A stretch of 64,000 nucleotides of DNA from Flavobacteriaceae bacterium (lineage in GTDB: Bacteria; Bacteroidota; Bacteroidia; Flavobacteriales; Flavobacteriaceae), in NCBI GenBank assembly GCA_018657955.1, contig JABHWD010000020.1, positions 194,891 to 258,890 of the forward strand, read 5' to 3'. Positions 1-9,581 of this stretch are shown here, piece after piece (within the stretch, counting starts at the first letter, position 1; every line of letters starts with the position of its first letter). Below the pieces are notes generated by a model. It saw only the letters and a list, made by a program, of their open reading frames with translations. It ran no database searches and had not been told where the DNA came from. The position numbers and the translations under genes were made by a program.

Positions 1-1014
1 AAGAAAGCTCTATTAATTATAAGTTTTTTTATAACAAATAATATTGTTTCACAATTTGCAGGTGAATCCACTTATCAATTTCTAAATATTTCATCTTCAC
101 CTAGGCAATTAGCACTTGGAGGAAAAGTGATAACAAATTTTGACTATGATGTCAGTCAAGCCTTATATAATCCATCAGTAATAAATAGTGAGATGGATAA
201 TAATATAGCCTTAAATTTCTTTAATTATTTTGCTGATATTAAATATGGCAGTGCAGCATATGCTTATACATTAGATAATAGAGGAAATACTCTTCATTTT
301 GGAATATTATATATTGATTACGGAACTTTTGAAGGTTATAATGAGCTAGGTGAGCCTACAAATGACTTTAGTGGAAATGAAGCTGTATTATCAGCTGGGT
401 ATGGTAATAAATTTAAAGATCTACCAATATATTATGGTGTTAATGTAAAGTTAATAACATCAAAATTTGAACAGTATAATTCTATTGGTATTGCAAGTGA
501 CATAGGCTTCTACTATAAAGATGAAGATTTGAAGCTTGATGTAGCTTTAGTTATAAGAAATATTGGTGGTCAAATAAAGGCCTATGACAATATAAATGAG
601 AAATTGCCATTTGAAGTTGATTTAGGTATTTCACAACTTGCAGAAAATGCTCCAATAAAATGGCATATAACCATTGAAAACATACAAAAATGGCCAATAG
701 GACTTTCTAACCCCTCTAGACTACTAATTGACTTAGATGGAAATATTACTGAAGAAAAGGTAACATTTATGAACGACTTATTAAGACATGTTATAATTGG
801 AGCAGAACTATTTCCTGAAAGTATGTTCAATTTACGTTTAGGTTATAGTTTCAGAAGGGGTGAAGAACTAAGAATTATAGATGAGAAAAATTTTTCAGGG
901 GTATCATTTGGATTTGGAATTAAATTTAACAAACTTCGTTTTAATTATAGTCATGCAAGATATTCTAGTGCATCAAATATTAGTTTTCTTGGCCTACAAC
1001 TTGATTTAAATTAA
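1..1014 (+). CDS. porQ: Type IX secretion system protein PorQ, 5' end outside window
   Basis: Frame 1 is open from base 1 (KKALLIISFF...GESTYQFLNISSSPRQLALGGK), a PorQ/PorV-like beta-barrel N-terminus; overlaps cmk as in other Flavobacteriia. The ORF track start at 127 is internal. Confidence 0.75.
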   Translation, partial: KKALLIISFFITNNIVSQFAGESTYQFLNISSSPRQLALGGKVITNFDYDVSQALYNPSVINSEMDNNIALNFFNYFADIKYGSAAYAYTLDNRGNTLHFGILYIDYGTFEGYNELGEPTNDFSGNEAVLSAGYGNKFKDLPIYYGVNVKLITSKFEQYNSIGIASDIGFYYKDEDLKLDVALVIRNIGGQIKAYDNINEKLPFEVDLGISQLAENAPIKWHITIENIQKWPIGLSNPSRLLIDLDGNITEEKVTFMNDLLRHVIIGAELFPESMFNLRLGYSFRRGEELRIIDEKNFSGVSFGFGIKFNKLRFNYSHARYSSASNISFLGLQLDLN

Positions 1015-1703
1015 TGAGAAAAATCATAATTGCTATTGACGGATATGCTTCAACCGGAAAGAGTAGTCTGGCTAAACTATTATCTTCACATCTTAATTAT
1101 ACTTATATTAATTCAGGATCAATGTATAGAGCAATTACTTATTATGCGATACGAAATAAATTAATTCCATTAACTAAGAAAAATATTAATAGTTTAATTG
1201 GTTTGTTATCAAAGATTCAATTAGACTATAAAATTAACAAGAGTACTGGATTTTCTGATATTTATTTAAATGGTTCTAATTTAGAAAGTGAAATAAAATC
1301 CCTTGAAGTTTCTAACTATGTTAGTTCAGTAGCAGAAATCCCTAAAATAAGAAAACATGTAGTTGAAATTCAGAAGTCATTTCAGCATAAAGGAGGACTA
1401 GTAATGGATGGCAGAGATATTGGTTCTGTAGTTTTTCCAAATGCTGATCTAAAGCTTTTCTTAACAGCATCAGATCATATTAGAGCTAAAAGAAGATTTG
1501 ATGAATTAATTAATGAAGGGTATGAAATTAATTATGATGATATATTTAATAATATAATCAGTAGAGACAAGAAAGATACTGAGAGAAAAGACTCTCCATT
1601 AATTATTCCTAAAGATGCAGTAGTTATTGATAATTCAAAAATGAGTATTATAGATCAGCTTAATTTCATCATTAAACTAATCAAATCTAGATTCAACTTT
1701 TAG
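1014..1703 (+). CDS. cmk: (d)CMP kinase
   Basis: IAIDGYASTGKSSLAK P-loop, MDGRDIGSVVFPNADLKLFLTA motif. Confidence 0.95.
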   Translation: MRKIIIAIDGYASTGKSSLAKLLSSHLNYTYINSGSMYRAITYYAIRNKLIPLTKKNINSLIGLLSKIQLDYKINKSTGFSDIYLNGSNLESEIKSLEVSNYVSSVAEIPKIRKHVVEIQKSFQHKGGLVMDGRDIGSVVFPNADLKLFLTASDHIRAKRRFDELINEGYEINYDDIFNNIISRDKKDTERKDSPLIIPKDAVVIDNSKMSIIDQLNFIIKLIKSRFNF

Positions 1704-1860
1704 ATTTCTCAAATTAGGCAATTCAATTTAATATTCTTAAATTCGCAGACCTTTTGGTAATAAATCGATATGACAAAAGGAAATAAATATTATTAATCTC
1801 TTCTGAAAATCAATTTACTTAATTCTATCGATGATTGTTCAGAATACAAATTTTTACTTC

Positions 1861-3822
1861 ATGGCTAAGAAGGAAATAAAAAAAACTGAAGATAGTGCTT
1901 CAGTAAATGAAAAAGAAAGTAAATCAATAAAGACTTCTAAGGAATCTAATCTTCAAAAAACTCCAAAAAAGAAGGAAGCTAAATCTAAAACTACAGCATC
2001 AAAATCTGAATCAACAGAAGATGTTTCAATTGAAGTTGTTGAAGCTTTGAAAAAACCTAAAACAGAAAAGTCATCAGATGAATTTCTTAAAGAATTTGAT
2101 TGGCATAATTATGAAGAAGGAATTGAAAAAGTTGATGAAAAAAAACTTGAAGATTTTGATAAATTAATTAAAGAGAACTTTGTTGAAACTCTAACTAACG
2201 AGGTTGTAGAAGGGACAGTTGTGTATATAACTGAAAGAGATGCTATAATTGATATTAATGCAAAATCTGAAGGTGTAATTTCTCTAAATGAATTTAGATA
2301 TAATCCAAATTTAGTAGTTGGAGATAAAGTAGCAGTGTTAATTGATATTAGAGAAGATTCTTCTGGTCAATTAATTTTATCCCACAGAAAAGCAAGAGTA
2401 ATACAGTCTTGGGAGAGGATTAATACAGCTCATGATACTGGAGAAATTATAAATGGACTTGTTAAATGCCGAACAAAAGGAGGAATGATTGTAGATATTT
2501 TTGGAATTGAAGCATTTTTACCTGGTTCACAAATAGATGTTAAACCTATTCGTGATTATGATCAATATGTTAATAAGACTATGGAGTTTAAGGTAGTTAA
2601 AATTAATCATGAGTTTAAGAATGTTGTAGTTTCTCATAAAGCTTTAATTGAAGCAGATATAGAACTACAGAAGAAAGAAATAATTAAGCAATTAGAAAAA
2701 GGTCAAATATTAGAAGGATCTGTTAAAAATATTACAAGTTATGGTGTATTTATGGATTTAGGAGGCGTTGATGGTTTGGTCCACATTACAGACCTTTCTT
2801 GGTCAAGAATAAATCATCCAAATGAAATTGTAGAATTAGATCAAAAATTAAAGGTTGTAATATTGGATTTTGATGAAGATAAATCAAGAATTCAATTAGG
2901 ATTAAAACAGCTAACCAAACATCCTTGGGAAGCTTTAGGTGATGATATAAAAATTGGAGATGTTGTTAAAGGTAAAGTAGTAGTTATCGCAGATTATGGC
3001 GCATTTATTGAAATAACAGAAGGAGTTGAAGGATTAATACATGTTTCAGAAATGTCCTGGTCTACTCATCTAAGATCTGCACAAGATTTTGTTAATGTAG
3101 GAGATAAAATAGAAGCAAAAATATTGACATTTGACCTAGAAGAAAGGAAAATGTCACTTGGTGTAAAACAATTAACTCCAGATCCATGGACAGATATTAC
3201 AACAAAATATCCTATTGATTCAAAACATACAGGCATTGTGCGGAATTTTACAAATTTTGGAGTTTTTGTTGAATTAGAAGAAGGTATTGATGGATTAATA
3301 TATATATCCGATCTTTCTTGGACTAAGAAGATCAAACATCCACGTGAATTTTGTAATACAAATGAGAACATTGAAGTAGTTGTCTTAGAATTAGATGTAG
3401 ATAACAGAAAACTTAGCTTAGGACACAAACAACTAACAGAGAATCCTTGGGATAAATATGAAGAGGAATTTGCATTGAATTCTATACATAAATCTGAAGT
3501 TTCTGAAATGGTGCCTAAAGGTGCAATAGTGCAGTTTAATGAAGATGTAACAGGCTTTGTTCCGTCTAGATACTTACTTAAAGAAGATGGGTCAAAATTA
3601 AATATTAAAGAAGAAGCAGATTTTAAAGTAATAGAATTTAATAAAGATTCTAAACGAATTGTTTTATCTCATACTCAAACATATACTAAAAAGGAAGAAA
3701 AATTATCTCCCCCTGCTAAAAAGAAAAAATCAAAGACTATAAAAAAAGCGGAAAGCAAAAACACAATAGGAGATGCAAATGAGCAGTTAAAAAAGTTAAA
3801 AGATAAAATGGATGAAAAATAA
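1861..3822 (+). CDS. rpsA: 30S ribosomal protein S1 (multiple S1 domains, Lys-rich N-terminal extension)
   Basis: Repeated S1 domains (GxVxxITSYGVFMDLGGVDGLVHITDLSW); MAKKEIKK is the likely start rather than 1831. Confidence 0.95.
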   Translation: MAKKEIKKTEDSASVNEKESKSIKTSKESNLQKTPKKKEAKSKTTASKSESTEDVSIEVVEALKKPKTEKSSDEFLKEFDWHNYEEGIEKVDEKKLEDFDKLIKENFVETLTNEVVEGTVVYITERDAIIDINAKSEGVISLNEFRYNPNLVVGDKVAVLIDIREDSSGQLILSHRKARVIQSWERINTAHDTGEIINGLVKCRTKGGMIVDIFGIEAFLPGSQIDVKPIRDYDQYVNKTMEFKVVKINHEFKNVVVSHKALIEADIELQKKEIIKQLEKGQILEGSVKNITSYGVFMDLGGVDGLVHITDLSWSRINHPNEIVELDQKLKVVILDFDEDKSRIQLGLKQLTKHPWEALGDDIKIGDVVKGKVVVIADYGAFIEITEGVEGLIHVSEMSWSTHLRSAQDFVNVGDKIEAKILTFDLEERKMSLGVKQLTPDPWTDITTKYPIDSKHTGIVRNFTNFGVFVELEEGIDGLIYISDLSWTKKIKHPREFCNTNENIEVVVLELDVDNRKLSLGHKQLTENPWDKYEEEFALNSIHKSEVSEMVPKGAIVQFNEDVTGFVPSRYLLKEDGSKLNIKEEADFKVIEFNKDSKRIVLSHTQTYTKKEEKLSPPAKKKKSKTIKKAESKNTIGDANEQLKKLKDKMDEK

Positions 3823-3823
3823 G

Positions 3824-3857
3824 AAAAAGCCTTTCAATTTTGAAAGGCTTTTTTTTT
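3824..3857 (+). terminator. Rho-independent terminator downstream of rpsA
   Basis: AAAAAGCCTTTCAA-TT-TTGAAAGGCTTTTT stem followed by a T tract, starting right after the rpsA stop. Confidence 0.85.
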
Positions 3858-3907
3858 CATTAGTTAATAATGTTTTAAATTTTCTATATTTAAGTATTAA
3901 ATTTTCT

Positions 3908-4459
3908 ATGAAAAAATCAATAATTCTTAATTCAAATCAGCTTAAGATAACTGTAGAAAGGCTCGCTTGTCAATTAATAGAGAAACATGATGATTTTTCA
4001 AATACAATTTTAGTTGGATTACAACCAAGAGGAAAATATCTGTGTAAAAAAATAGTTGAAATTTTAAAATCTGAATATAATATTGATAATCTCAAATACG
4101 GATTATTAGATATAACCTTTTATAGAGATGATTTTAGAAGAAACGAGAAAATATTAGAACCCAGTAAAACTGATTTCATATTGTCTGTTGAAAACAAGAA
4201 TATAGTCTTTATTGACGATGTGTTATTTACTGGAAGAACTGTAAGAGCAGCTTTAACTGCAATTGAGTCATTTGGTCGCCCTAAATCTATTGAATTACTA
4301 ATTCTTATTGACAGAAGATTTAGTCGAGAACTTCCAATTCAACCAGATTATAAAGGATTGCAAGTAGATGTTTATGACAATCAAAAGGTCTTAGTTGAAT
4401 GGAGTGATGAGAGTAAAAATGAATATGCTTATATAACAACCATTAATAATCATGAGTGA
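3908..4459 (+). CDS. pyrR: Bifunctional pyr operon regulator / uracil phosphoribosyltransferase PyrR
   Basis: PRTase motif VFIDDVLFTGRTVRAAL; pyrB follows; start set at MKKSIILNSNQ. Confidence 0.9.
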   Translation: MKKSIILNSNQLKITVERLACQLIEKHDDFSNTILVGLQPRGKYLCKKIVEILKSEYNIDNLKYGLLDITFYRDDFRRNEKILEPSKTDFILSVENKNIVFIDDVLFTGRTVRAALTAIESFGRPKSIELLILIDRRFSRELPIQPDYKGLQVDVYDNQKVLVEWSDESKNEYAYITTINNHE

Positions 4460-5390
4460 ATTAAGTGTTAAACATCTATTAGGAATAAAGTACATTAACC
4501 TTCAAGATATAGAGCTGATATTTAAAACTGCTGATAATTTTAAAGAGATTATTAATAGACCTATAAAAAAGGTTCCGTCTCTAAGAGATATTACAATTGC
4601 AAATTTATTTTTTGAAAATTCTACTAGAACTAGAATGTCTTTTGAATTAGCTGAAAAGAGATTGTCAGCAGATGTAATTAATTTTTCATCTTCTGAATCT
4701 TCTTTAAAAAAAGGTGAAACTCTGATTGATACAGTAAATAATATACTTTCAATGAAAGTTGATATGATTGTTTTAAGACATCCTAATCCAGGAGCACCAG
4801 TTTTAATCTCTGAAAAGATTTCCGCCTCTATAATAAATGCAGGAGATGGATCACATGAACACCCAACACAAGCACTCTTGGATTCATATTCAATTAGGGA
4901 GAAGTTAGGAGATGTTAAAAATAAAAATGTATTAATTGTTGGAGATGTAATGCATAGCAGAGTTGCTCTATCTAATATTTATGCTTTGCAGTTGCAAGGA
5001 GCAAATATTATGGTTTGTGGCCCTAAGACATTAATTCCAAAATATTTACATAAACTAGGAGTTAAAATTGAATACGACCTTTTAACAGCACTTAAATGGT
5101 GTGATGCAGTGAACATGTTAAGGGTTCAGAATGAAAGAATGAAAAATAGTTATTTTCCGTCAATAAGAGAATATAAAAAACATTATGGACTAACTATGAA
5201 TCATCTAGAACTTTTAGACAATGAAATTATTGTTATGCATCCAGGGCCAATAAACAGAGGAGTTGAAATATCTAGTGATGTAGCCGATTCAAAATATTCA
5301 ATAATATTAGATCAAGTTGAAAATGGAGTTGCTATTAGGATGGCAGTTATATACCTGCTTGCAAAAAAGAATACATTCGAAGTAGAATAA
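4452..5390 (+). CDS. pyrB: Aspartate carbamoyltransferase catalytic subunit
   Basis: FFENSTRTRMSFELA, GDGSHEHPTQALLD, VMHPGPINRGVEI motifs. Confidence 0.95.
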   Translation: MSELSVKHLLGIKYINLQDIELIFKTADNFKEIINRPIKKVPSLRDITIANLFFENSTRTRMSFELAEKRLSADVINFSSSESSLKKGETLIDTVNNILSMKVDMIVLRHPNPGAPVLISEKISASIINAGDGSHEHPTQALLDSYSIREKLGDVKNKNVLIVGDVMHSRVALSNIYALQLQGANIMVCGPKTLIPKYLHKLGVKIEYDLLTALKWCDAVNMLRVQNERMKNSYFPSIREYKKHYGLTMNHLELLDNEIIVMHPGPINRGVEISSDVADSKYSIILDQVENGVAIRMAVIYLLAKKNTFEVE

Positions 5391-5423
5391 GAGCTAATTA
5401 ATAAGTTACTTTGTAATATTAAT

Positions 5424-6068
5424 ATGAGGGATTTAAGTAATTATAGAAAAAATTATTCTAGGGATAAACTTTTAGAGAAATGTATTCCAAAACAACCCTT
5501 TGATCTTTTTAATATATGGTTTGAGGAATCTAATGAGGATTCGGATAATCATGAAATTAATACAATGATGTTGAATACTATTGGAAAGGATGGATTTCCG
5601 AAAGGACGTGTAGTGTTATTAAAATATTTTTCTAATAAAGGTTTTACATTCTTTACTAATTATAAAAGCGAAAAAGGGGTTTCAATAAGAGACAATAACA
5701 AAGTGTCCTTGACTTTTTTTTGGGAACGTCAAGAGAGACAAGTTATAATTAAAGGTATAGCAGAAAAAACAGAAGAATCTATTAATGACGAGTATTTTCA
5801 ATCAAGACCTTTTGGAAGCAAGGTTGCCGTTCATGTTTCAGAAAATCAAAGTTCTATACTTTCTAATAGAGAATTAATAGAAGAAAAATTTAATTATTTG
5901 TCCTTACAATTACAAAATAAGGAAATAGAAAGGCCAAATTATTGGGGAGGATACATTGTCAAGCCTGTTGAATATGAATTCTGGCAGGGAAGAGAAAATA
6001 GACTCCATGATAGAATTAGATATTCTTTAGATAATTCTAAATGGGACATATCAAGGTTATCGCCTTAA
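5424..6068 (+). CDS. pdxH: Pyridoxamine 5'-phosphate oxidase
   Basis: GFPKGRVVLLKYFSNKGFTFFTNYKSEKG, EFWQGRENRLHDR motifs. Confidence 0.93.
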   Translation: MRDLSNYRKNYSRDKLLEKCIPKQPFDLFNIWFEESNEDSDNHEINTMMLNTIGKDGFPKGRVVLLKYFSNKGFTFFTNYKSEKGVSIRDNNKVSLTFFWERQERQVIIKGIAEKTEESINDEYFQSRPFGSKVAVHVSENQSSILSNRELIEEKFNYLSLQLQNKEIERPNYWGGYIVKPVEYEFWQGRENRLHDRIRYSLDNSKWDISRLSP

Positions 6069-6089
6069 AAAATCTATTATAGAGATCTT

Positions 6090-6986
6090 ATGAAGAAATA
6101 TGCAGCAATAGATATAGGATCAAATGCTATTAGACTATTAATTGTTAGTGTTCCTTCAAATAACTCACTAAAACAATACAGAAAACTCAATCTTGTAAGA
6201 GTTCCTATTAGACTTGGAGGGGATGTCTTTATTAAGAATAAGATATCAAAGAATAAAGGCAATCAACTAATAGATGCTCTAAAATCATTTAAAATATTAA
6301 TGAATATCAACAAAGTTGATAAGTACAAGATATGTGCAACTTCTGCTATGAGAGAAGCAAGTAACTCTAAAAAAATTATTAAAGCAGTATATGATAAACT
6401 AAAATTAAATATCAATATCATTACAGGAAAAGAGGAAGCATCAGTTATAGCAAATATTTTCATTAAGGATTATAATCACTATAATAATTTACTATATATT
6501 GATGTAGGTGGGGGAAGCACAGAATTAACTATAATAAATGAGGGTAATATAATTGCCTCTAAATCATTTAAAATAGGGACAGTTAGGATGCTAAATAATC
6601 TTATTAATGAAAACATATGGTTAGAATATAAAAACTGGATTAAGGATAACACAGAGAATTATGATAATATTTCAACAATAGCTTCAGGAGGAAATGCAAA
6701 TAAACTTCTTAGAATTTCTGAAAAAAAAATTGCTGAACCAATCTCAATAAGTTTACTTAAAGAGATCTATGAGGATTTAAAAATGCACTCATTTGAAGAG
6801 CGAGTTTTAAAACTAAATTTAAATCCAGACAGAGCAGATGTAATAATACCAGCTACTAAGATCTACTTAAGATCTATGAAGTTTTCTAACTCCAAGAAAA
6901 TAATTATTCCAAGAATTGGATTAGTTGATGGTATAATAAGAAAAATTGATAGTAATAAGAACTATGGAGACAAATTGTCTAAATAG
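6090..6986 (+). CDS. Ppx/GppA family phosphatase
   Basis: AAIDIGSNAIRLLI and LYIDVGGGSTELTI motifs. Confidence 0.9.
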   Translation: MKKYAAIDIGSNAIRLLIVSVPSNNSLKQYRKLNLVRVPIRLGGDVFIKNKISKNKGNQLIDALKSFKILMNINKVDKYKICATSAMREASNSKKIIKAVYDKLKLNINIITGKEEASVIANIFIKDYNHYNNLLYIDVGGGSTELTIINEGNIIASKSFKIGTVRMLNNLINENIWLEYKNWIKDNTENYDNISTIASGGNANKLLRISEKKIAEPISISLLKEIYEDLKMHSFEERVLKLNLNPDRADVIIPATKIYLRSMKFSNSKKIIIPRIGLVDGIIRKIDSNKNYGDKLSK

Positions 6987-8619
6987 AAAGGTTGAAAGAA
7001 TTTTTAAGTTTTTGAAGATTTGGGTTTTTCTTCTTCATTAAATCATACTTGTCCTTATCTGTATAAACTAATTTTTTTTCAATTTTCTCATCAACAATCA
7101 AATCTATAAAAACATTATTGTTTTTGAGATTTTTTCTAATAAAGTCTAATATTTCTTTTTTTTCAATACCTAGCTCAACTTTATTTATTGAATTTGGGAG
7201 AGTCAGCTTAATAGTATTTTTAAGTAATTTAGGTTTGTCAATTCGCAATATTGATGCAATATTAAACCTTCCTTCCTTTTCCATCATCTCTGAATATTTT
7301 TCCCATAAAGCAATAATATCAGCCTCTGTATAAGGATTTTCTTCTAGATTAACTTCGGGATCTATAGAATTTGATATAGTGTTGTTTTCTTCTTTTTTTT
7401 CTAAACTTTTAAGAGATAGCCCTGAGTTTGATAATTGTGTAATTTTTATATCTAACTTAGGTTTAATGTCATTTTCCCCATGCTTAGTTACCTTTCCTTC
7501 TATTACTAAACTAGAATTAAAATATGAAGCAGGAATTATTTTGTAATTAAACTTTTTTTTTTCATCATTATGATTTAATGATGCTAGCTTCATAAGTGTT
7601 AATTCTAAAAGAAGATTTTGATTTATACTTTTAGAATAATTAATATCAAAATTATTAGTAATTTCAATGCATTCTATTAGATAATCCATGTCTATTTTAG
7701 ATGAAGCTTTTTTAAATTGTAATTTGGTTTCTTCATCACTGTCAAATAATGCTATAGACTTACTGTCTTTGCTGACTAATAAATCTCTAAAGAATGACCC
7801 GAGACCAGAGATTAGTATATCACCTTGTATTCCTCTTGCTAATATAGAATTTGTTAGGACTAATAATTTTGGAATTTCATTATTTATAATTAGATGTAAT
7901 AGATCAAAATAAACCTGATTATCAAGTATATTCAGGCTCTCCATAACATTTGCAATGGAAACTTCATTATTTTTTGAGCTTAATATCCTGTCATAAATTT
8001 GAAGTGCATCTCTCATTGATCCGTCTGCCTTTTTTGCAATGAACTGAATAGCGTTTTCTTCATATTTTACTTTTTCATGTTTACTTATATTAATGAGATA
8101 TGAAGATATATCATCAACGCTTATTCTTTTAAAATCATAAATTTGACATCTTGACAGAATTGTTGGAATAATTTTATGTTTTTCAGTTGTTGCCAGGATA
8201 AATACACAATGTCTAGGAGGTTCTTCTAAGGTTTTTAGAAAAGCATTAAATGCACTTGAGGAAAGCATGTGAACCTCATCAATAATATAAACCTTAAAAT
8301 TTCCTATTTGTGGAGGAATTCTAATTTGATCAGTTAAATTTCTAATTCCATCAACTCCATTATTTGAAGCTGCATCTAATTCAAAAATATTAAAGGAATA
8401 ATCAGATTCACTAGTAATTTTATCTGCATTTATCATCTTTGCAAGAATTCTTGCACAACTAGTCTTACCAACACCTCTTGGTCCTGTAAATAAAAGAGCT
8501 TGTGATAACTGTTTGTTTTTTACTGCATTTTCTAAAGTCGAAGTTATTACCTCTTGACCAACAACTTCATTAAAAGATTTTGGCCTGTATTTTCTCGCAG
8601 AAATCAGATAATCACTCAT
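6979..8619 (-). CDS. dnaX: DNA polymerase III subunit gamma/tau
   Basis: ARKYRPKSFNEVVGQE, GPRGVGKTSCARILAK, VYIIDEVHMLSSSAFNAFLKTLEEPP. Confidence 0.95.
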   Translation of the reverse strand: MSDYLISARKYRPKSFNEVVGQEVITSTLENAVKNKQLSQALLFTGPRGVGKTSCARILAKMINADKITSESDYSFNIFELDAASNNGVDGIRNLTDQIRIPPQIGNFKVYIIDEVHMLSSSAFNAFLKTLEEPPRHCVFILATTEKHKIIPTILSRCQIYDFKRISVDDISSYLINISKHEKVKYEENAIQFIAKKADGSMRDALQIYDRILSSKNNEVSIANVMESLNILDNQVYFDLLHLIINNEIPKLLVLTNSILARGIQGDILISGLGSFFRDLLVSKDSKSIALFDSDEETKLQFKKASSKIDMDYLIECIEITNNFDINYSKSINQNLLLELTLMKLASLNHNDEKKKFNYKIIPASYFNSSLVIEGKVTKHGENDIKPKLDIKITQLSNSGLSLKSLEKKEENNTISNSIDPEVNLEENPYTEADIIALWEKYSEMMEKEGRFNIASILRIDKPKLLKNTIKLTLPNSINKVELGIEKKEILDFIRKNLKNNNVFIDLIVDEKIEKKLVYTDKDKYDLMKKKNPNLQKLKNSFNLSI

Positions 8620-8703
8620 GTAAATAAATTTACAAAATATTGCTATTTAATTGTAGATTTATTTCTAATAGTTATTAAAATATTATGTTTTAAACAAATT
8701 CAG

Positions 8704-8711
8704 TATTTTTG
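8704..8711 (+). promoter_or_regulatory. Bacteroidota -7 box (TATTTTTG) upstream of rnpB
   Basis: Exact TAnnTTTG match just upstream of the RNase P RNA 5' end. Confidence 0.5.
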
Positions 8712-8716
8712 TAATG

Positions 8717-9014
8717 TAAGTTGGTCGCCTTGTCGCTATATTTTATATAGAGGAAAGTCCGAACACCAAAGTGCATCATAGTGGTTAATTGCCGCCGATT
8801 GTAAAATCAGGAATAGTGCAACAGAAAGTATGTACAGGTAATGCTGTAGTGAAATCAGGTAAACTCTATGAGGTGCAATGCCATGTAAACCAGCTATAAG
8901 AGTTGCACGCTCAATGCTGGAGGGTAGGCAGCTAGAATAAATTGGCAACAATTTATCAAGATAAATGACAAGGACTTGTAAAAGTACAGAATTCGGCTTA
9001 TAGACCTACTTATT
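8717..9014 (+). ncRNA. rnpB: RNase P RNA component (ends approximate)
   Basis: Conserved AGAGGAAAGTCCGAACACC, ACAGAAAGTA, and 3' ACAGAATTCGGCTTATAGACC blocks; followed by a terminator. Confidence 0.9.
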
Positions 9015-9018
9015 TAAG

Positions 9019-9050
9019 AAAAGCGAGTATTTTTAATACTCGCTTTTTTA
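9019..9050 (+). terminator. Rho-independent terminator of rnpB (probably bidirectional with rsmD)
   Basis: AAGCGAGTATT-TTT-AATACTCGCTT followed by a T run. Confidence 0.85.
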
Positions 9051-9581
9051 TTACTCAAAAAAACTAAAAGAACTATCTCCATATGTTCTTGTTTCTTTTA
9101 GGCTTTTATGTTCTGAGAAATCAATCTTTTTGTAATGCTCTAAAATAAAAGTCCCATTGTCATTTAAAAGCTGATTATTAAGCACTAGTTCAATAATTAG
9201 ATTTAACTTTTTTATATCCATAGAGTAGGGAGGATCAGCAAAAATCACATCTACTTTAACTTTGTTTTTAAAAAATTTAAACACATCGGTTTTGATTACA
9301 GATATATTCATTCCTAGTCTTTTGGATTCCTTTTTGACAAAATTGATACATTTTAGGCTATTATCTACAGCTAAAACATCTTTAACACCTCTAGAATAGA
9401 ACTCATAACTAATATTCCCTGATCCAGTAAACAAATCAAGAATAGAGATGTTATTGAAGTCATATTTATTGCTGAGAATATTAAAAATACTTTCTTTTGC
9501 TATATCTGTTGTAGGGCGTACTGGTAAGTTTTTAGGAAAAATTATTTTTTGGCCCTTATAATCTCCTGATATAATCCGCAT
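9051..9581 (-). CDS. rsmD: 16S rRNA (guanine(966)-N(2))-methyltransferase RsmD
   Basis: MRIISGDYKGQKI, LDLFTGSGNISYEFYSRG, VIFADPPYSMD motifs. Confidence 0.93.
   Translation of the reverse strand: MRIISGDYKGQKIIFPKNLPVRPTTDIAKESIFNILSNKYDFNNISILDLFTGSGNISYEFYSRGVKDVLAVDNSLKCINFVKKESKRLGMNISVIKTDVFKFFKNKVKVDVIFADPPYSMDIKKLNLIIELVLNNQLLNDNGTFILEHYKKIDFSEHKSLKETRTYGDSSFSFFE

Noticed and set aside
3066-3428. 120-aa ORF antisense to rpsA, and similar antisense ORFs (43501-43815, 45502-45876, 48216-48596, 59078-59461)
   Set aside because: Each lies wholly or almost wholly inside a confidently assigned gene on the opposite strand, with no recognisable domain.
6721-6729. A9 run in the ppx/gppA gene as a second slippage site
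   Set aside because: No adjacent hairpin, not at a domain boundary, and no biological precedent; likely base-composition noise.
8554-8951. ORFs 8554-8781 (+) and 8736-8951 (-)
   Set aside because: They lie across the dnaX start and the RNase P RNA; no protein-like features.
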